Part shown: in pieces, positions 24,451 through 32,487 of the stretch
Layout: every line of letters starts with the position of its first letter
Numbering within the stretch: the first letter of the stretch is position 1
Assembly: GCA_002404835.1 (NCBI GenBank)
Contig: DHKM01000012.1
Span: 1 to 63,964 of the forward strand
Length of the DNA stretch: 63,964 nt
Direction: 5' to 3'
Origin: Caryophanales bacterium UBA4694
GTDB taxonomy: Bacteria; Bacillota_I; Bacilli_A; RFN20; CAG-288
Translations under genes and position numbers: made by a program
Notes under the pieces: generated by a model
What the model was told of the DNA's origin: nothing
What the model saw: only the letters and a program-made list of their open reading frames with translations
The model's database searches: none

Positions 24451-24912
24451 TCATTTCTCCTTGTCTATGGTAGAAGCCTTGTTATTGGCTTCCTCTTCCT
24501 GTTTTTTCCGGATATTGGTATACATACCGAAACTCAGTCGGCTCGGAGTGATGACTGTGATTCTCTTGTCCTTGAGAAGAAGAGCCTTCACATCATCATG
24601 AAGACGGACAATGATATAGTTGGCTTTGGTGAAGCGGGTAGCCCAGAAAGCAAGATAGATGTTGACATTGTCGTCGGAAGTGCAGATATCGATTTCGTTG
24701 GCTTCACTGATGTTTGCTTTCTCCAGTATCTGTTGGTTCATGGCATCTCCGAGGACCTTGAATCCGGAATAGTTGCTCTCGAGCTTCCGGAACGACTGCT
24801 CGTCCGAATCGATGATGGACGTGCTGATTCCCTGCTCAGACTTCAAAGAGGCGATGGCAGCCCCGAAACGGCTTGCCCCGATGATGACAGCCATTTTTCG
24901 TTCTTTGTTCAT
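24451..24912 (-). CDS. Second TrkA-like protein, RCK-N domain only
   Basis: 153 residues with one Rossmann RCK-N domain: VIIGASRFGAAIASL (glycine loop GxSxxG), SIIDSDEQSFRKL (acidic residue for the ribose) and VLGDAMNQQILEKA, as in TrkA proteins. No RCK-C domain follows; the end is a charged tail. It lies 1 nt upstream of the complete trkA in the same operon. It may form mixed rings with that subunit, dividing nucleotide sensing between two chains. Confidence 0.85.
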   Translation of the reverse strand: MNKERKMAVIIGASRFGAAIASLKSEQGISTSIIDSDEQSFRKLESNYSGFKVLGDAMNQQILEKANISEANEIDICTSDDNVNIYLAFWATRFTKANYIIVRLHDDVKALLLKDKRITVITPSRLSFGMYTNIRKKQEEEANNKASTIDKEK

Positions 24913-25058
24913 ATAAAACCCTCATGTAAAACGACCTATATAATATAATGTTTTTTCTGCCGAAAGTTAAGAGCGGTGAAAAAGATAAGGAAAAAGGATG
25001 AAAAGAAGTTTTCATCTAATCCGATATTCGTTTTGAAAGAAAAAACAAACCTTTTTTG

Positions 25059-25064
25059 TATAAT
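25059..25064 (+). promoter_or_regulatory. -10 box before a leaderless start
   Basis: TATAAT ends 6 nt before ATG 25071, with no Shine-Dalgarno. The TTGAAA upstream is 20 nt away, too far for a good -35. Confidence 0.6.
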
Positions 25065-25070
25065 ACCCTT

Positions 25071-25118
25071 ATGAAAAAATCGGTAAGCCCCTGGACAAAG
25101 ATACCCTGTTCCGGATGA
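25071..25118 (+). other. Short ORF or frameshifted first part of the next gene
   Basis: ATG 25071 followed by six As reads MKKSVSPWTKIPCSG and stops at 25118, overlapping the ATG of the next ORF (25115). One more A in the A-run would give MKKIGKPLDKDTLFRMKN, running straight into the next gene, a more convincing N-terminus with normal codon use. It is either a leader peptide, a phase-variable or slippage site, or a sequence error. Confidence 0.5.
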
Positions 25119-25702
25119 AAAACATCCTCTCCGCTTTCCTGACCGTCCTTTTTGGGCTTTATCATCTTTTGCTGGGGATGCTGAATAAGACCAGGTTCAA
25201 CCAAGCCATATCCGCTTTCTATTTCACACTTGCCTTTTTGAGAATCCTGATCCTATTTTCCATAGACACTACAAAAAGACAAAAAACAGCCGAACGGCTT
25301 GAACTTCTTCTCCTTCTCTTTCTTGATCTGACACTTGTCATACCGGTTATCCTCATGCTTTCAGGAGAACGGGAAGTCTCCATCGGAACCGTTCCGGCAA
25401 TTGCCAATGCAGCCTATACGACATTCAAGATAACGACAGCACTGACTTCCTTCTTCGGAAAAAAGGAACCGGAATCCTTGATCTCGAAACATGTAAAAAT
25501 ACATGACAGTCTTCTTTCGCTTCTTGTCCTTCAGAATACGCTGATTCTGACCTTCCAGAAAGAAAATGTGACCGATATGAAAATCCTGTCCTGTGTCTCA
25601 AACGCTGTGATACTGTTGTTTATGTTTTTAGATTGCATCAGGCTTATCTGTCAGTGGAGAAGAAAATCCGAACAAGAATCCAAGAAGAAAAGAGGAAGCT
25701 AG
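25115..25702 (+). CDS. Integral membrane protein of unknown function
   Basis: 195 residues with four or five hydrophobic helices (FLTVLFGLYHLLLGML, ISAFYFTLAFLRILILF, LLLLLFLDLTLVIPVILML, AVILLFMFLDCIRLICQ) and a basic C-terminus. I do not recognise the family. It has no ribosome-binding site at ATG 25115; the real start may be 25071 if an A-run frameshift is corrected. The stop codon TAG sits in the loop of its terminator hairpin. Convergent with the GH2 gene. Confidence 0.65.
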   Translation: MKNILSAFLTVLFGLYHLLLGMLNKTRFNQAISAFYFTLAFLRILILFSIDTTKRQKTAERLELLLLLFLDLTLVIPVILMLSGEREVSIGTVPAIANAAYTTFKITTALTSFFGKKEPESLISKHVKIHDSLLSLLVLQNTLILTFQKENVTDMKILSCVSNAVILLFMFLDCIRLICQWRRKSEQESKKKRGS

Positions 25703-25718
25703 GCTTCCTCTCTGTTTT
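25691..25718. terminator. Bidirectional terminator with the stop codon in its loop
   Basis: AGAGGAAGC (25691-25699), loop TAG (the stop codon of the membrane protein), GCTTCCTCT (25703-25711), then a T-rich stretch. The A-rich flank on the left gives a T-run on the minus strand for the GH2 gene, whose stop (25717) lies just outside the stem. Confidence 0.82.
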
Positions 25719-27645
25719 ATTTCTGCCAGCTCAGGTTGCTTCCTCCTTTAGGAAGAATATAGCTGGGATCTTTCTTATCTACCTGTTTGATTACGCAGGA
25801 ATCTTTCAGATCACCGGAAACGACCTCGATGTTGTTTTCCTTTTCGAGTCTGATCTTCAGTTTGAAGATCTTGTCTCCCTTGACGGTATTGATTTTCTTT
25901 CCGTTGTTATAGAAAGTCACCTCATTCTGATTGGAATAGACCTTGATGGTTGCGTATTTGTCTGTCCTGTTTATATACCTCTTCGAGCAGACATGGACAA
26001 ACGGCTCCTTGCTCCAGTAGGCCTTGTAGATATAGAAGGCATCCTTCTTGATCTTTCTGTCGAACGTGACAAGACCTTTATGGTTGATACCTTTCTCACC
26101 GCCCTGGTTTCTTCCGTCGCTACCGAAATCGAACATGTTCCAGACATGGGTAGCCCAGATATAGTCGCGTTTTTCGAAATCCTTGAGCATCTTTTCATGA
26201 TATTTTGTCTGGTATTCCTCGGTATTGTCGAATCTTCTCGGGTGGCTGTTATGCAGATTCGGCATACCTTCCGCGCCATATTCGCTAAGGCCGATCGGAG
26301 AGTTAGGATAGAACAAGTGCCAGGCATCGAGAACCCAGCAGGTTACCGGAGTGAAAGGAGCATACCAACCCCAATAAAGATTGTAACTGCAAAGATCGGT
26401 GATATGGGCAATGCGGTTGAAGATGGTCATCATGGAGAAACAGGCAATCGTAGTCTTTCTTGTCGGATCCTCCTTGTGGGCAAAGTCGTTCAGCTTATGA
26501 TGGACATCACGGCAGTCCTTTCCGAACGACTTCCGGAACATGGTGATTTCATTGGAAATACCCCAGCAGATGATGCTCGGATGGTTGTAGTTCTGGTGGA
26601 TCAGTTCCCCAAGCTGCGATTTTGCATTTTCATAGCCCTTGACGAAATGCTTCGAGATGTATGGAATCTCTGCCCATACGATAAGACCATACTTGTCGCA
26701 GAGGTCATAGAAATATTGGTCGTGCTGATAATGGGAAAGTCTGATTGTCGTGGCTCCGATTTCCCGGATGAGATCCATATCTTCGTCCATCTCCTTTTTC
26801 GTGATGGCATTTCCGATGGAAGGTCTGTCCTGATGGCGGGCAACACCGCGGAGCGGATACTTCTTTCCGTTGAGGAAGAATCCCTTCTTCGGGTCGATGA
26901 AGAAACTCCTGAAACCGATTTTCTCGAAGACTTCGTCCAGTACCGAAGAAGTTTCCTTATCGACAAGAAGAGCACGGACCGTATAAAGATAAGGATCCTT
27001 AAGACCGTTCCAAAGATGAGGGTTCTCCAAAACCGCTTCTTCGCCCGGACGGAAGGAAAGGACTTCGTTTCCCTTGTCGTCAAGGAGGAAGAGCTTGATG
27101 ATATCATCGGAGTTAGCTTTGACATCCACTTTGAGAATCCCTTTGTTCCCCTCTACCCTTGGAGTGCATTTAAGACTCGGACTACTATACTCGTGGCTTA
27201 CGAAATGACGGGTGTTGAGTGTGACAAGATAGACATCGCGGTAAAGACCGCCGTAGAAAGTGAAATCGGCGGCATCCGGATAGATGGTATCATAGGCTCT
27301 GTTGTCGACAAGTACCTCGAGAAGGTTTTCGTCCTTCAGCTTCGAAGGCATGATTTCGGCAAAGAATCTGGAATAGCCCCCCTCATGATGAAGGATTTTC
27401 TCGCCGTTGAGAAAGACGTCGCAAACCGAATTGGCGCCTTCGAAGACAAGAAGAAGCATCTCATCATATGCCAAAGCCGGTTTCAGGAAAGTGCGGCTGT
27501 ATTTTGCCTGCGTCCTCTTGTAGTCGTTTCCGCCGTCTTGACCGTCCTTTCCGTTCCAGGAATGGGGAATATCGACCTTTATGGATTTCCCGTCATTGTC
27601 GATTGAAAAATCCCAACCATCGTTCAAAAGTATTTTTTTCCTCAT
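25717..27645 (-). CDS. Glycoside hydrolase family 2 (beta-glucuronidase or beta-galactosidase)
   Basis: 642 residues from ATG 27645 with an AAAGGAT box (an upstream ATG at 27672 is in a poor context). N-terminal jelly roll (DGWDFSIDNDGKSIKVDIPHSWN), immunoglobulin-like middle domain and catalytic barrel. The acid/base is Glu366 in WGISNEITMF and the nucleophile Glu455 in GLSEYGAEG. The late segment GINHKGLVTFDR contains N-x-K, a motif that in glucuronidases contacts the uronate carboxylate, but related beta-galactosidases also carry it. The downstream position next to uxuA and an SDR oxidoreductase favours a glucuronide or other uronide substrate. No signal peptide. Confidence 0.85.
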   Translation of the reverse strand: MRKKILLNDGWDFSIDNDGKSIKVDIPHSWNGKDGQDGGNDYKRTQAKYSRTFLKPALAYDEMLLLVFEGANSVCDVFLNGEKILHHEGGYSRFFAEIMPSKLKDENLLEVLVDNRAYDTIYPDAADFTFYGGLYRDVYLVTLNTRHFVSHEYSSPSLKCTPRVEGNKGILKVDVKANSDDIIKLFLLDDKGNEVLSFRPGEEAVLENPHLWNGLKDPYLYTVRALLVDKETSSVLDEVFEKIGFRSFFIDPKKGFFLNGKKYPLRGVARHQDRPSIGNAITKKEMDEDMDLIREIGATTIRLSHYQHDQYFYDLCDKYGLIVWAEIPYISKHFVKGYENAKSQLGELIHQNYNHPSIICWGISNEITMFRKSFGKDCRDVHHKLNDFAHKEDPTRKTTIACFSMMTIFNRIAHITDLCSYNLYWGWYAPFTPVTCWVLDAWHLFYPNSPIGLSEYGAEGMPNLHNSHPRRFDNTEEYQTKYHEKMLKDFEKRDYIWATHVWNMFDFGSDGRNQGGEKGINHKGLVTFDRKIKKDAFYIYKAYWSKEPFVHVCSKRYINRTDKYATIKVYSNQNEVTFYNNGKKINTVKGDKIFKLKIRLEKENNIEVVSGDLKDSCVIKQVDKKDPSYILPKGGSNLSWQK

Positions 27646-27676
27646 ACAGGGGTATCCTTTCAAAAAAAGCATTTAC

Positions 27677-27714
27677 ATTTTAATGGGATGAGAAAGCGCT
27701 TTTAAATAGCAATT
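27677..27714 (-). promoter_or_regulatory. GH2 promoter with cre-like site and regulator half-site
   Basis: On the minus strand a -10 TAAAAT (27682-27677) lies 17 nt after a weak -35 (27705-27700). AGAAAGCGCTTTTA (27691-27704) matches the CcpA cre palindrome TGAAAGCGCTTTCA at 12 of 14 positions and would block the promoter. TAGCAATT (27707-27714) is a half-site also found before uxuA/araC. Confidence 0.6.
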
Positions 27715-27748
27715 ACTACTATACCTTTATTGCAAAACAAATTTAACG

Positions 27749-27777
27749 AAAAAGAATGGGAGGTCAGAAGACCTCCC
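27749..27777 (-). terminator. Intrinsic terminator of the uxuA-SDR operon
   Basis: GGGAGGTC (27758-27765), a four-base loop and GACCTCCC (27770-27777) form a perfect stem; on the minus strand ATTCTTTTT follows. Confidence 0.88.
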
Positions 27778-27799
27778 ACGATAAACAGGAAAATACGAA

Positions 27800-28654
27800 T
27801 CAGACACCGGAATAGGCAGAGAAACCACCATCGATCGGAAGGACAACACCGGTGATGAAACCGGCAGCCTTGCTGTCCGTAAGAAGAAGGACGGAGCCGA
27901 GAAGCTCTTCCGGCTTTCCGAATCTTCCCATCGGAGTATTGTTGAGGATCTTTCCGGTTCTTGCAGTTGGAGTTCCGTCCGGATTGAAGAGAAGAGCTGC
28001 ATTCTGGGCCGTGGAGAAGAAGCCAGGGGCGATGGCATTGACACGGATGTTCTCTTTGGCGAAATAGGTGGCTAACCACTTGGTGAAGTTGCTTACACCT
28101 GCCTTGGCAGCAGAGTAGGCCGGAATCTTGGTCAAAGGAGTGAAGGCATTCATGCTGGAGATATTGAGAATAGAGCAGCCCTCTCTTCCGATCATGTCGC
28201 CGGCAAAAACCTGCGTTGTGATCAAAGTGGCAAGAATGTTGAGATTGAAGACGAACTGGAATCCCTCTTCCTTAAGATCGAAGAAGGTGATTGTATCCTC
28301 ACAATCCTTCGGGGCATAGAATTCCTGGGTTGTGCTGGCCTTGGGAGAATTTCCTCCGGCTCCATTGATGAGAATATCGCACTTTCCAAGATCCTTGATG
28401 ATGGCATCGTGGGCCTTGATGATGCTGGCTTTGTCAAGGCAGTTGACCTCATAGGCCTTGGCAGTATAACCGGCCTTGGTGATTTCCTCGGCAACTTTCT
28501 GTGCCTGGGTCAGATGAAGGTCAAGGATGGCAACCTTGGCTCCGCAGCAGCTTAAGGCTTTGGCCATCAAAGAGCAGAGCACTCCGCCTGCACCCGTGAT
28601 GACGCAAACTTTACCGTTAAGATCGGTAACAAATGGAAGATCTTCCTTTTTCAT
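27800..28654 (-). CDS. SDR-family D-mannonate oxidoreductase (fructuronate reductase)
   Basis: Predicted to interconvert D-fructuronate and D-mannonate with NAD(P)H. 284 residues from ATG 28654, which is 9 nt from GAGG; ATG 28660 is closer. SDR marks: VITGAGGVLCSLMAKAL (glycine loop), INGAGG, the catalytic Ser in NISSMNAF and Tyr-x3-Lys in AYSAAKAG. The long insert between INGAGG and the catalytic Ser (YAPKDCEDTITFFDL) is typical of the mannonate-type SDRs that replace UxuB. uxuA lies directly upstream in the same operon. Confidence 0.85.
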   Translation of the reverse strand: MKKEDLPFVTDLNGKVCVITGAGGVLCSLMAKALSCCGAKVAILDLHLTQAQKVAEEITKAGYTAKAYEVNCLDKASIIKAHDAIIKDLGKCDILINGAGGNSPKASTTQEFYAPKDCEDTITFFDLKEEGFQFVFNLNILATLITTQVFAGDMIGREGCSILNISSMNAFTPLTKIPAYSAAKAGVSNFTKWLATYFAKENIRVNAIAPGFFSTAQNAALLFNPDGTPTARTGKILNNTPMGRFGKPEELLGSVLLLTDSKAAGFITGVVLPIDGGFSAYSGV

Positions 28655-28676
28655 AATCATTAACCTCTTGAATCAT

Positions 28677-29720
28677 TTACTTTCTGTTTTTTTCGGCAGC
28701 TTCGAAAAGACCGTTGATGTAAGCACAGCCCAAGGCTCTATCGTAAAGACCATAGCCAGGCTTGTCGCTTTCACCGAAGATGTTTCTTCCGTGATCAGGT
28801 CTCACATAACCATCGAAACCGTTGTTGACAAGGTTCTCGACGATCTTATACATATCCAAAGAGCCGGAACCGGAATAATGGCCGACTTCGACAAAAGAAT
28901 CCTTGTCGTCTGTATAAAGGACATTTCTCAGATGGGCGAAATAGATTCTGCCTTCTTTGGCATACTTCATCGCCATATGGGGAACATCGTTCTTCTTGCT
29001 GGCTCCGAACGAACCGGTGCATAAGGTAAGACCATTATGCTTGTTGGGCACAGCCTCAAACATCTTGTCGAGATCCTTTTCGTTGGAGACGATTCTCGGC
29101 AGGGAGAAGATATCCCACGGCGGATCATCCGGGTGGATGGCCATGTTGATGTCATACTGATCAAGGACATCCTGGATGGCTTTGAGGAAGTAGACAAGAT
29201 TGTTGAAGTACTCTTCGTGGGAGATACCCTGATAGATTTTCAGAAGACTCTGAAGTTCATCCGGTGAATAGGATTCATCCCATCCCGGAAGATGAAGATT
29301 GTGGGGATCGACCTTGGCAAAATCGTCGGCAGAGTAGCTCAGAGACTCGGAATAGTCCTTGTTCTTGTGATGCATGTTTGTTCTAAGCCAATCAAAGACG
29401 GGCATGAAATTGTAGCAGACACACTTGACTCCGACCTCACCGCAGAGGGCAAGGTTCTTTCTGAAGGCATCGATGTGTTCATCGCGTTTCGGACTGGCCA
29501 TCTTGATGTCTTCACTGACCGGGATGGATTCAATGACCTCCATCTTAAGTCCGTGCTTTTCGCTTGCTTCTTTCAAAGCAAGAAGACTTTCCTTGTCCCA
29601 GACCTCTCCAGGCTTCTTGTCATAAACGGAAGTGACAACAGAATACATGTTCGGTATCTGTCTGATGTAGGTAAGGGGAATGGAATCTGTCAGACCATAC
29701 CATCTAAAAGAAAGTTTCAT
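28677..29720 (-). CDS. uxuA: Mannonate dehydratase
   Basis: Dehydrates D-mannonate to 2-keto-3-deoxygluconate in hexuronate breakdown. 347 residues from ATG 29720 (MKLSFRWYG, with AGGAG upstream); the longer reading upstream is not supported. UxuA features: RWYGLTDSIPLTYIRQIP at the start, CYNFMPVFDWLRTN, IHPDDPPWDIFSLPRI and LTLCTGSFGA with metal-binding His/Cys, and YVRPDHGRNIFGE. Glucuronate isomerase, keto-deoxygluconate kinase and aldolase are not in the window. Confidence 0.94.
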   Translation of the reverse strand: MKLSFRWYGLTDSIPLTYIRQIPNMYSVVTSVYDKKPGEVWDKESLLALKEASEKHGLKMEVIESIPVSEDIKMASPKRDEHIDAFRKNLALCGEVGVKCVCYNFMPVFDWLRTNMHHKNKDYSESLSYSADDFAKVDPHNLHLPGWDESYSPDELQSLLKIYQGISHEEYFNNLVYFLKAIQDVLDQYDINMAIHPDDPPWDIFSLPRIVSNEKDLDKMFEAVPNKHNGLTLCTGSFGASKKNDVPHMAMKYAKEGRIYFAHLRNVLYTDDKDSFVEVGHYSGSGSLDMYKIVENLVNNGFDGYVRPDHGRNIFGESDKPGYGLYDRALGCAYINGLFEAAEKNRK

Positions 29721-29747
29721 AAAATCTTTTCTCCTATGGACAGGAAT

Positions 29748-29804
29748 ATTGTAAATGAATGGAATTACAATAGCAATTGCAATTTTATTGCTAAATGTTT
29801 GCAT
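29748..29804. promoter_or_regulatory. Divergent uxuA/araC promoters around a palindrome
   Basis: uxuA: -35 TTGCTA (29776-29771) and -10 TACAAT (29753-29748), 17-nt spacer, minus strand. araC: -35 TTGCAT (29799-29804), 17-nt spacer, -10 TAGAAT (29822-29827). Between them TAGCAAT (29771-29777) and ATTGCTA (29787-29793) form an inverted repeat suited to the AraC-type regulator. Confidence 0.65.
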
Positions 29805-29833
29805 TTATTTTGCCGTTTTAGTAGAATAGAAGC

Positions 29834-30616
29834 ATGTTCAAGTTCGAATACAAAGAATTGGATTTCGCCCACAAACTCGACAATGCCACATCGCCGGAAG
29901 ACCAGTACACCAAGCACATGCATGCTTTCGTGGAGATCCTTTTCTTTGTGTCCGGACAGGTCACTTACAATGTCGAAGGGGAAAAAAGAGTTCTCAAACC
30001 CGGAGACTGCGTCCTGATACAACCTGGCAAACTCCACTTTGCCCAGGTCAACCACGATATTCTCTATGAAAGATACGTTCTGAAGTTCCCGGAGAAATTC
30101 ATCCCCAAGCACATGAAAAGCTTCTTTTTGCATTCCACGCCGTTTTTCCGCATAAGCCAGGACGGAACGAACCTTTTCAAATCCCTAGATATCTATTATC
30201 AGATGGTGAATGACGAAGACATGGAAATCATCTGTTTCTCCAAACTCATGGAACTGTTCGTCCTTCTGAAGAACTCCCATGAAAAAGAACAGAGCTATGA
30301 CCGCTCATCCGTGGTCACGGAAATCACCGAATACATCCAGAACCATCTCTGCGAGAATCTCTCTCTTTCCAAGATCAGCAAAGACCTATCCTATTCCGAA
30401 TCCTATATTTCCTCTTATTTCAAGAAGGAAATGCATACCCCTATCATGAAATACATCCGCACCAAGAAAATCATCTATGCCCATTCTCTCGTTTCCGAAG
30501 GTGCCAAACCCTATGAAGTCTGCGAAAAACTCAACTTCAATGACTATTCCACCTTCTACCGCCAATATCTGAAAGTCGTCGGAGTCGCTCCCTCAAGCCA
30601 CCCCAAGAAAAAATGA
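29834..30616 (+). CDS. AraC-family transcriptional regulator
   Basis: 260 residues: an N-terminal cupin ligand domain (MHAFVEILFFVSGQVTYNVEGEKRVLKPGDCVLIQPGKLH) and two C-terminal helix-turn-helices (LSLSKISKDLSYSESYISSYFKKEMHTP and YEVCEKLNFNDYSTFYRQYLKVVGVAPS). It is divergent from uxuA and probably activates uxuA, the SDR gene and the GH2 gene in response to a sugar acid. The -10 box lies 6 nt before the ATG and there is no Shine-Dalgarno, so the mRNA is likely leaderless. Confidence 0.9.
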   Translation: MFKFEYKELDFAHKLDNATSPEDQYTKHMHAFVEILFFVSGQVTYNVEGEKRVLKPGDCVLIQPGKLHFAQVNHDILYERYVLKFPEKFIPKHMKSFFLHSTPFFRISQDGTNLFKSLDIYYQMVNDEDMEIICFSKLMELFVLLKNSHEKEQSYDRSSVVTEITEYIQNHLCENLSLSKISKDLSYSESYISSYFKKEMHTPIMKYIRTKKIIYAHSLVSEGAKPYEVCEKLNFNDYSTFYRQYLKVVGVAPSSHPKKK

Positions 30617-30654
30617 CCTGGAACATCTTCAAAAAAGGTGCTTCAGGTCTTTTT
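30615..30654 (+). terminator. Intrinsic terminator of araC
   Basis: GACCTG (30615-30620) pairs with CAGGTC (30644-30649) with an inner CATCTT/AAGGTG stem, followed by a T-run. Confidence 0.75.
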
Positions 30655-30657
30655 CTA

Positions 30658-30687
30658 TGGAAAAGACCGCTTCTTTTAAAGCGGTCT
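30658..30687 (-). terminator. Intrinsic terminator of the mscS operon
   Basis: AGACCGCTT (30664-30672) and AAGCGGTCT (30679-30687) pair; read on the minus strand the stem is followed by TTTTCC. Confidence 0.82.
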
Positions 30688-30692
30688 CTGGT

Positions 30693-31922
30693 TCAGATGG
30701 ATTGAGTGAGGGAGTCGCTGACCCTCTCGAGAAGGGATTTTTCCTTTTCCTTTGCAGGAAGAGCGCGGTTCTGGTCGTTGACAAGCTTGCTCAGCCTCTT
30801 TTCCTCGGCACTGGCCTTGGGAAGATTGACAGGATCGGGCGGATTGATGACGAAGGTGGCAAAGCAGTACTGGATATTGTTGTCCTTGATCATCTGATAG
30901 ACCTCTCTCTGGAGATCCCTCTTGACCTGGAAACGGTTCTCGGCATCGCAGAAGGCGATGAATTTCAGGGTGACTCCGGCATCGCTGAAGCCATCGACCC
31001 CGATGTATTTCGGGCCGTCGTTGATCATCGGCATCGCCTTTCTGATCTTCGGGAGTTCCTTGGCGATGATGCCCTCGACTCTTTCGAGGTCCTCGTTGTA
31101 GGAAACATCGAACGTCACGGCCACGCAGTAAGGAGCCCTGGAAAGATTCACGCAGGTATTGATGGAAGAGTTGGTGATGGATTTCTCGTTTCCGATTCCG
31201 TCGTTGATCTTCACGCTTCTCAGACCGATTTCCGTGATCTTGCCCTGGAAACCGTCGATGATGCAGATATCCCCGACATTGAAGTAGTCATCGAAGACGA
31301 TGAACAGACCGCTGACGATATCCTGGATCAGGGACTGGCATCCAAGACCGAGGATCAGAGTCAGAACGCCAAGACCGGCAATGATGCTGGCAACATCTAC
31401 GCCCCAAAGAGCCAGAACGATGACGCATCCGAAGATGACGAAGATGTATTTCATGAGCGAACGGATGAGAGATCCGATGGTTTGACTCTTCTTTGTCTTG
31501 CCGGTAAAGGCGAGAATCGCGGATTTTATGATGTAGTTGACCAGAAGCTCGAGAAGAACGATGACAGCGGTCATGATAATCTGGAAGCCATAAGCCTGGA
31601 AAAGATAGGAATAGGCATTCGTCGCCCGGATGGTGACTACCTGGGCTCCGCTTGCATCCAGGACCTTCTTATAGAAATATTCCTTGTTCGGATTGATGCC
31701 AAGAGGAACAGAGAAGGCATAGATGTTGAAGGCTATGATGGCTAACAGGAGGAAGAACAGGGCGATGATCAGCTTGGTTTTGGACTTCTTGGATTTTTTC
31801 TCCCAGTCCAACCTCGCCTGCTCCTGCTTCTTTTTCAGGTTCTCCGACTGTTCCCGGAGCTGGTTTTCGAATTCCTTTTCTGCTTTCGTCTTCCGAATCG
31901 GCTTTTCTTCGTTGTCTGACAT
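30693..31922 (-). CDS. mscS: MscS-family small-conductance mechanosensitive channel
   Basis: 409 residues from ATG 31922 with a GGAGG box. The N-terminal ~55 residues are a charged coiled coil (EFENQLREQSENLKKKQEQ), then about four membrane helices. The pore helix and MscS beta domain are clear: SIIAGLGVLTLILGLGCQS, LIQDIVSGLFIVFDDYFNVGD, GFQGKITEIGLRSVKI. It releases solutes on osmotic downshock. It is the last gene of a tetR-membrane protein-mscS operon. Confidence 0.9.
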   Translation of the reverse strand: MSDNEEKPIRKTKAEKEFENQLREQSENLKKKQEQARLDWEKKSKKSKTKLIIALFFLLLAIIAFNIYAFSVPLGINPNKEYFYKKVLDASGAQVVTIRATNAYSYLFQAYGFQIIMTAVIVLLELLVNYIIKSAILAFTGKTKKSQTIGSLIRSLMKYIFVIFGCVIVLALWGVDVASIIAGLGVLTLILGLGCQSLIQDIVSGLFIVFDDYFNVGDICIIDGFQGKITEIGLRSVKINDGIGNEKSITNSSINTCVNLSRAPYCVAVTFDVSYNEDLERVEGIIAKELPKIRKAMPMINDGPKYIGVDGFSDAGVTLKFIAFCDAENRFQVKRDLQREVYQMIKDNNIQYCFATFVINPPDPVNLPKASAEEKRLSKLVNDQNRALPAKEKEKSLLERVSDSLTQSI

Positions 31923-31932
31923 GGCTAACCTC

Positions 31933-32487
31933 CTATATTTTTGCTTTCTTGATGTTGTCGACGACCGACTTGTCGAACACAAACCCCTCTTCGTAGTCAT
32001 TGGTGAAGAAGCTGAAGTCCAATAGATCTGCCGTCATATCGGAATGATTGGTGTAGAAAATCCTGATTCGATGGCGATAGTTCTTCTTGAGTCCTTCGAA
32101 GGAGGGACAGCCATCGCTTCCGCTTCGGTATTCCTGGTTCTTGGAGACGTCGATGGATTTGAGAAGAATGCTTGTATCCTCATAGAAATTGAAGTAGATA
32201 TCGAATTTCTTGTTCTGGCTGATCGTAAAGTCATAGCCCACAGAATCTTCCTTGACATAAAACCGATAGGAAGAATCAATCTGCGGTTTCGTGGAGAAGA
32301 ACGTATTTGTGAAAAGTCCGCCGGTAGTAAGTGCGGCCGCAGAGACAAGGGTGATCGTCGTTACCGCCTTTTTCTTGTGGCTGGCAGAATAGTCGGTCCC
32401 GTGGATGTTGTCTGCCGCAAGCTCGTCGCTCAGCTTTGTGTTGTCCACATCCAGCGAAGCAATCGGTGTATTGTTGAATTCGATCAT
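31933..32487 (-). CDS. Single-pass membrane protein of unknown function
   Basis: 184 residues. A cytoplasmic N-terminal ~40 residues, one hydrophobic segment (AVTTITLVSAAALTTGGLFTN), then an extracytoplasmic domain with many aromatic and charged residues (SSYRFYVKEDSVGYDFTISQ). I do not recognise it. The start overlaps the tetR stop by ATGA with GGAGG ahead, and mscS starts 10 nt after its stop, so the three are one operon. Confidence 0.75.
   Translation of the reverse strand: MIEFNNTPIASLDVDNTKLSDELAADNIHGTDYSASHKKKAVTTITLVSAAALTTGGLFTNTFFSTKPQIDSSYRFYVKEDSVGYDFTISQNKKFDIYFNFYEDTSILLKSIDVSKNQEYRSGSDGCPSFEGLKKNYRHRIRIFYTNHSDMTADLLDFSFFTNDYEEGFVFDKSVVDNIKKAKI

Noticed and set aside
25633..27606. 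657-codon open frame on the plus strand across the GH2 gene
   Set aside because: It is antisense to a gene with clear catalytic motifs, has no ribosome site and its translation resembles no family; a by-product of codon bias.
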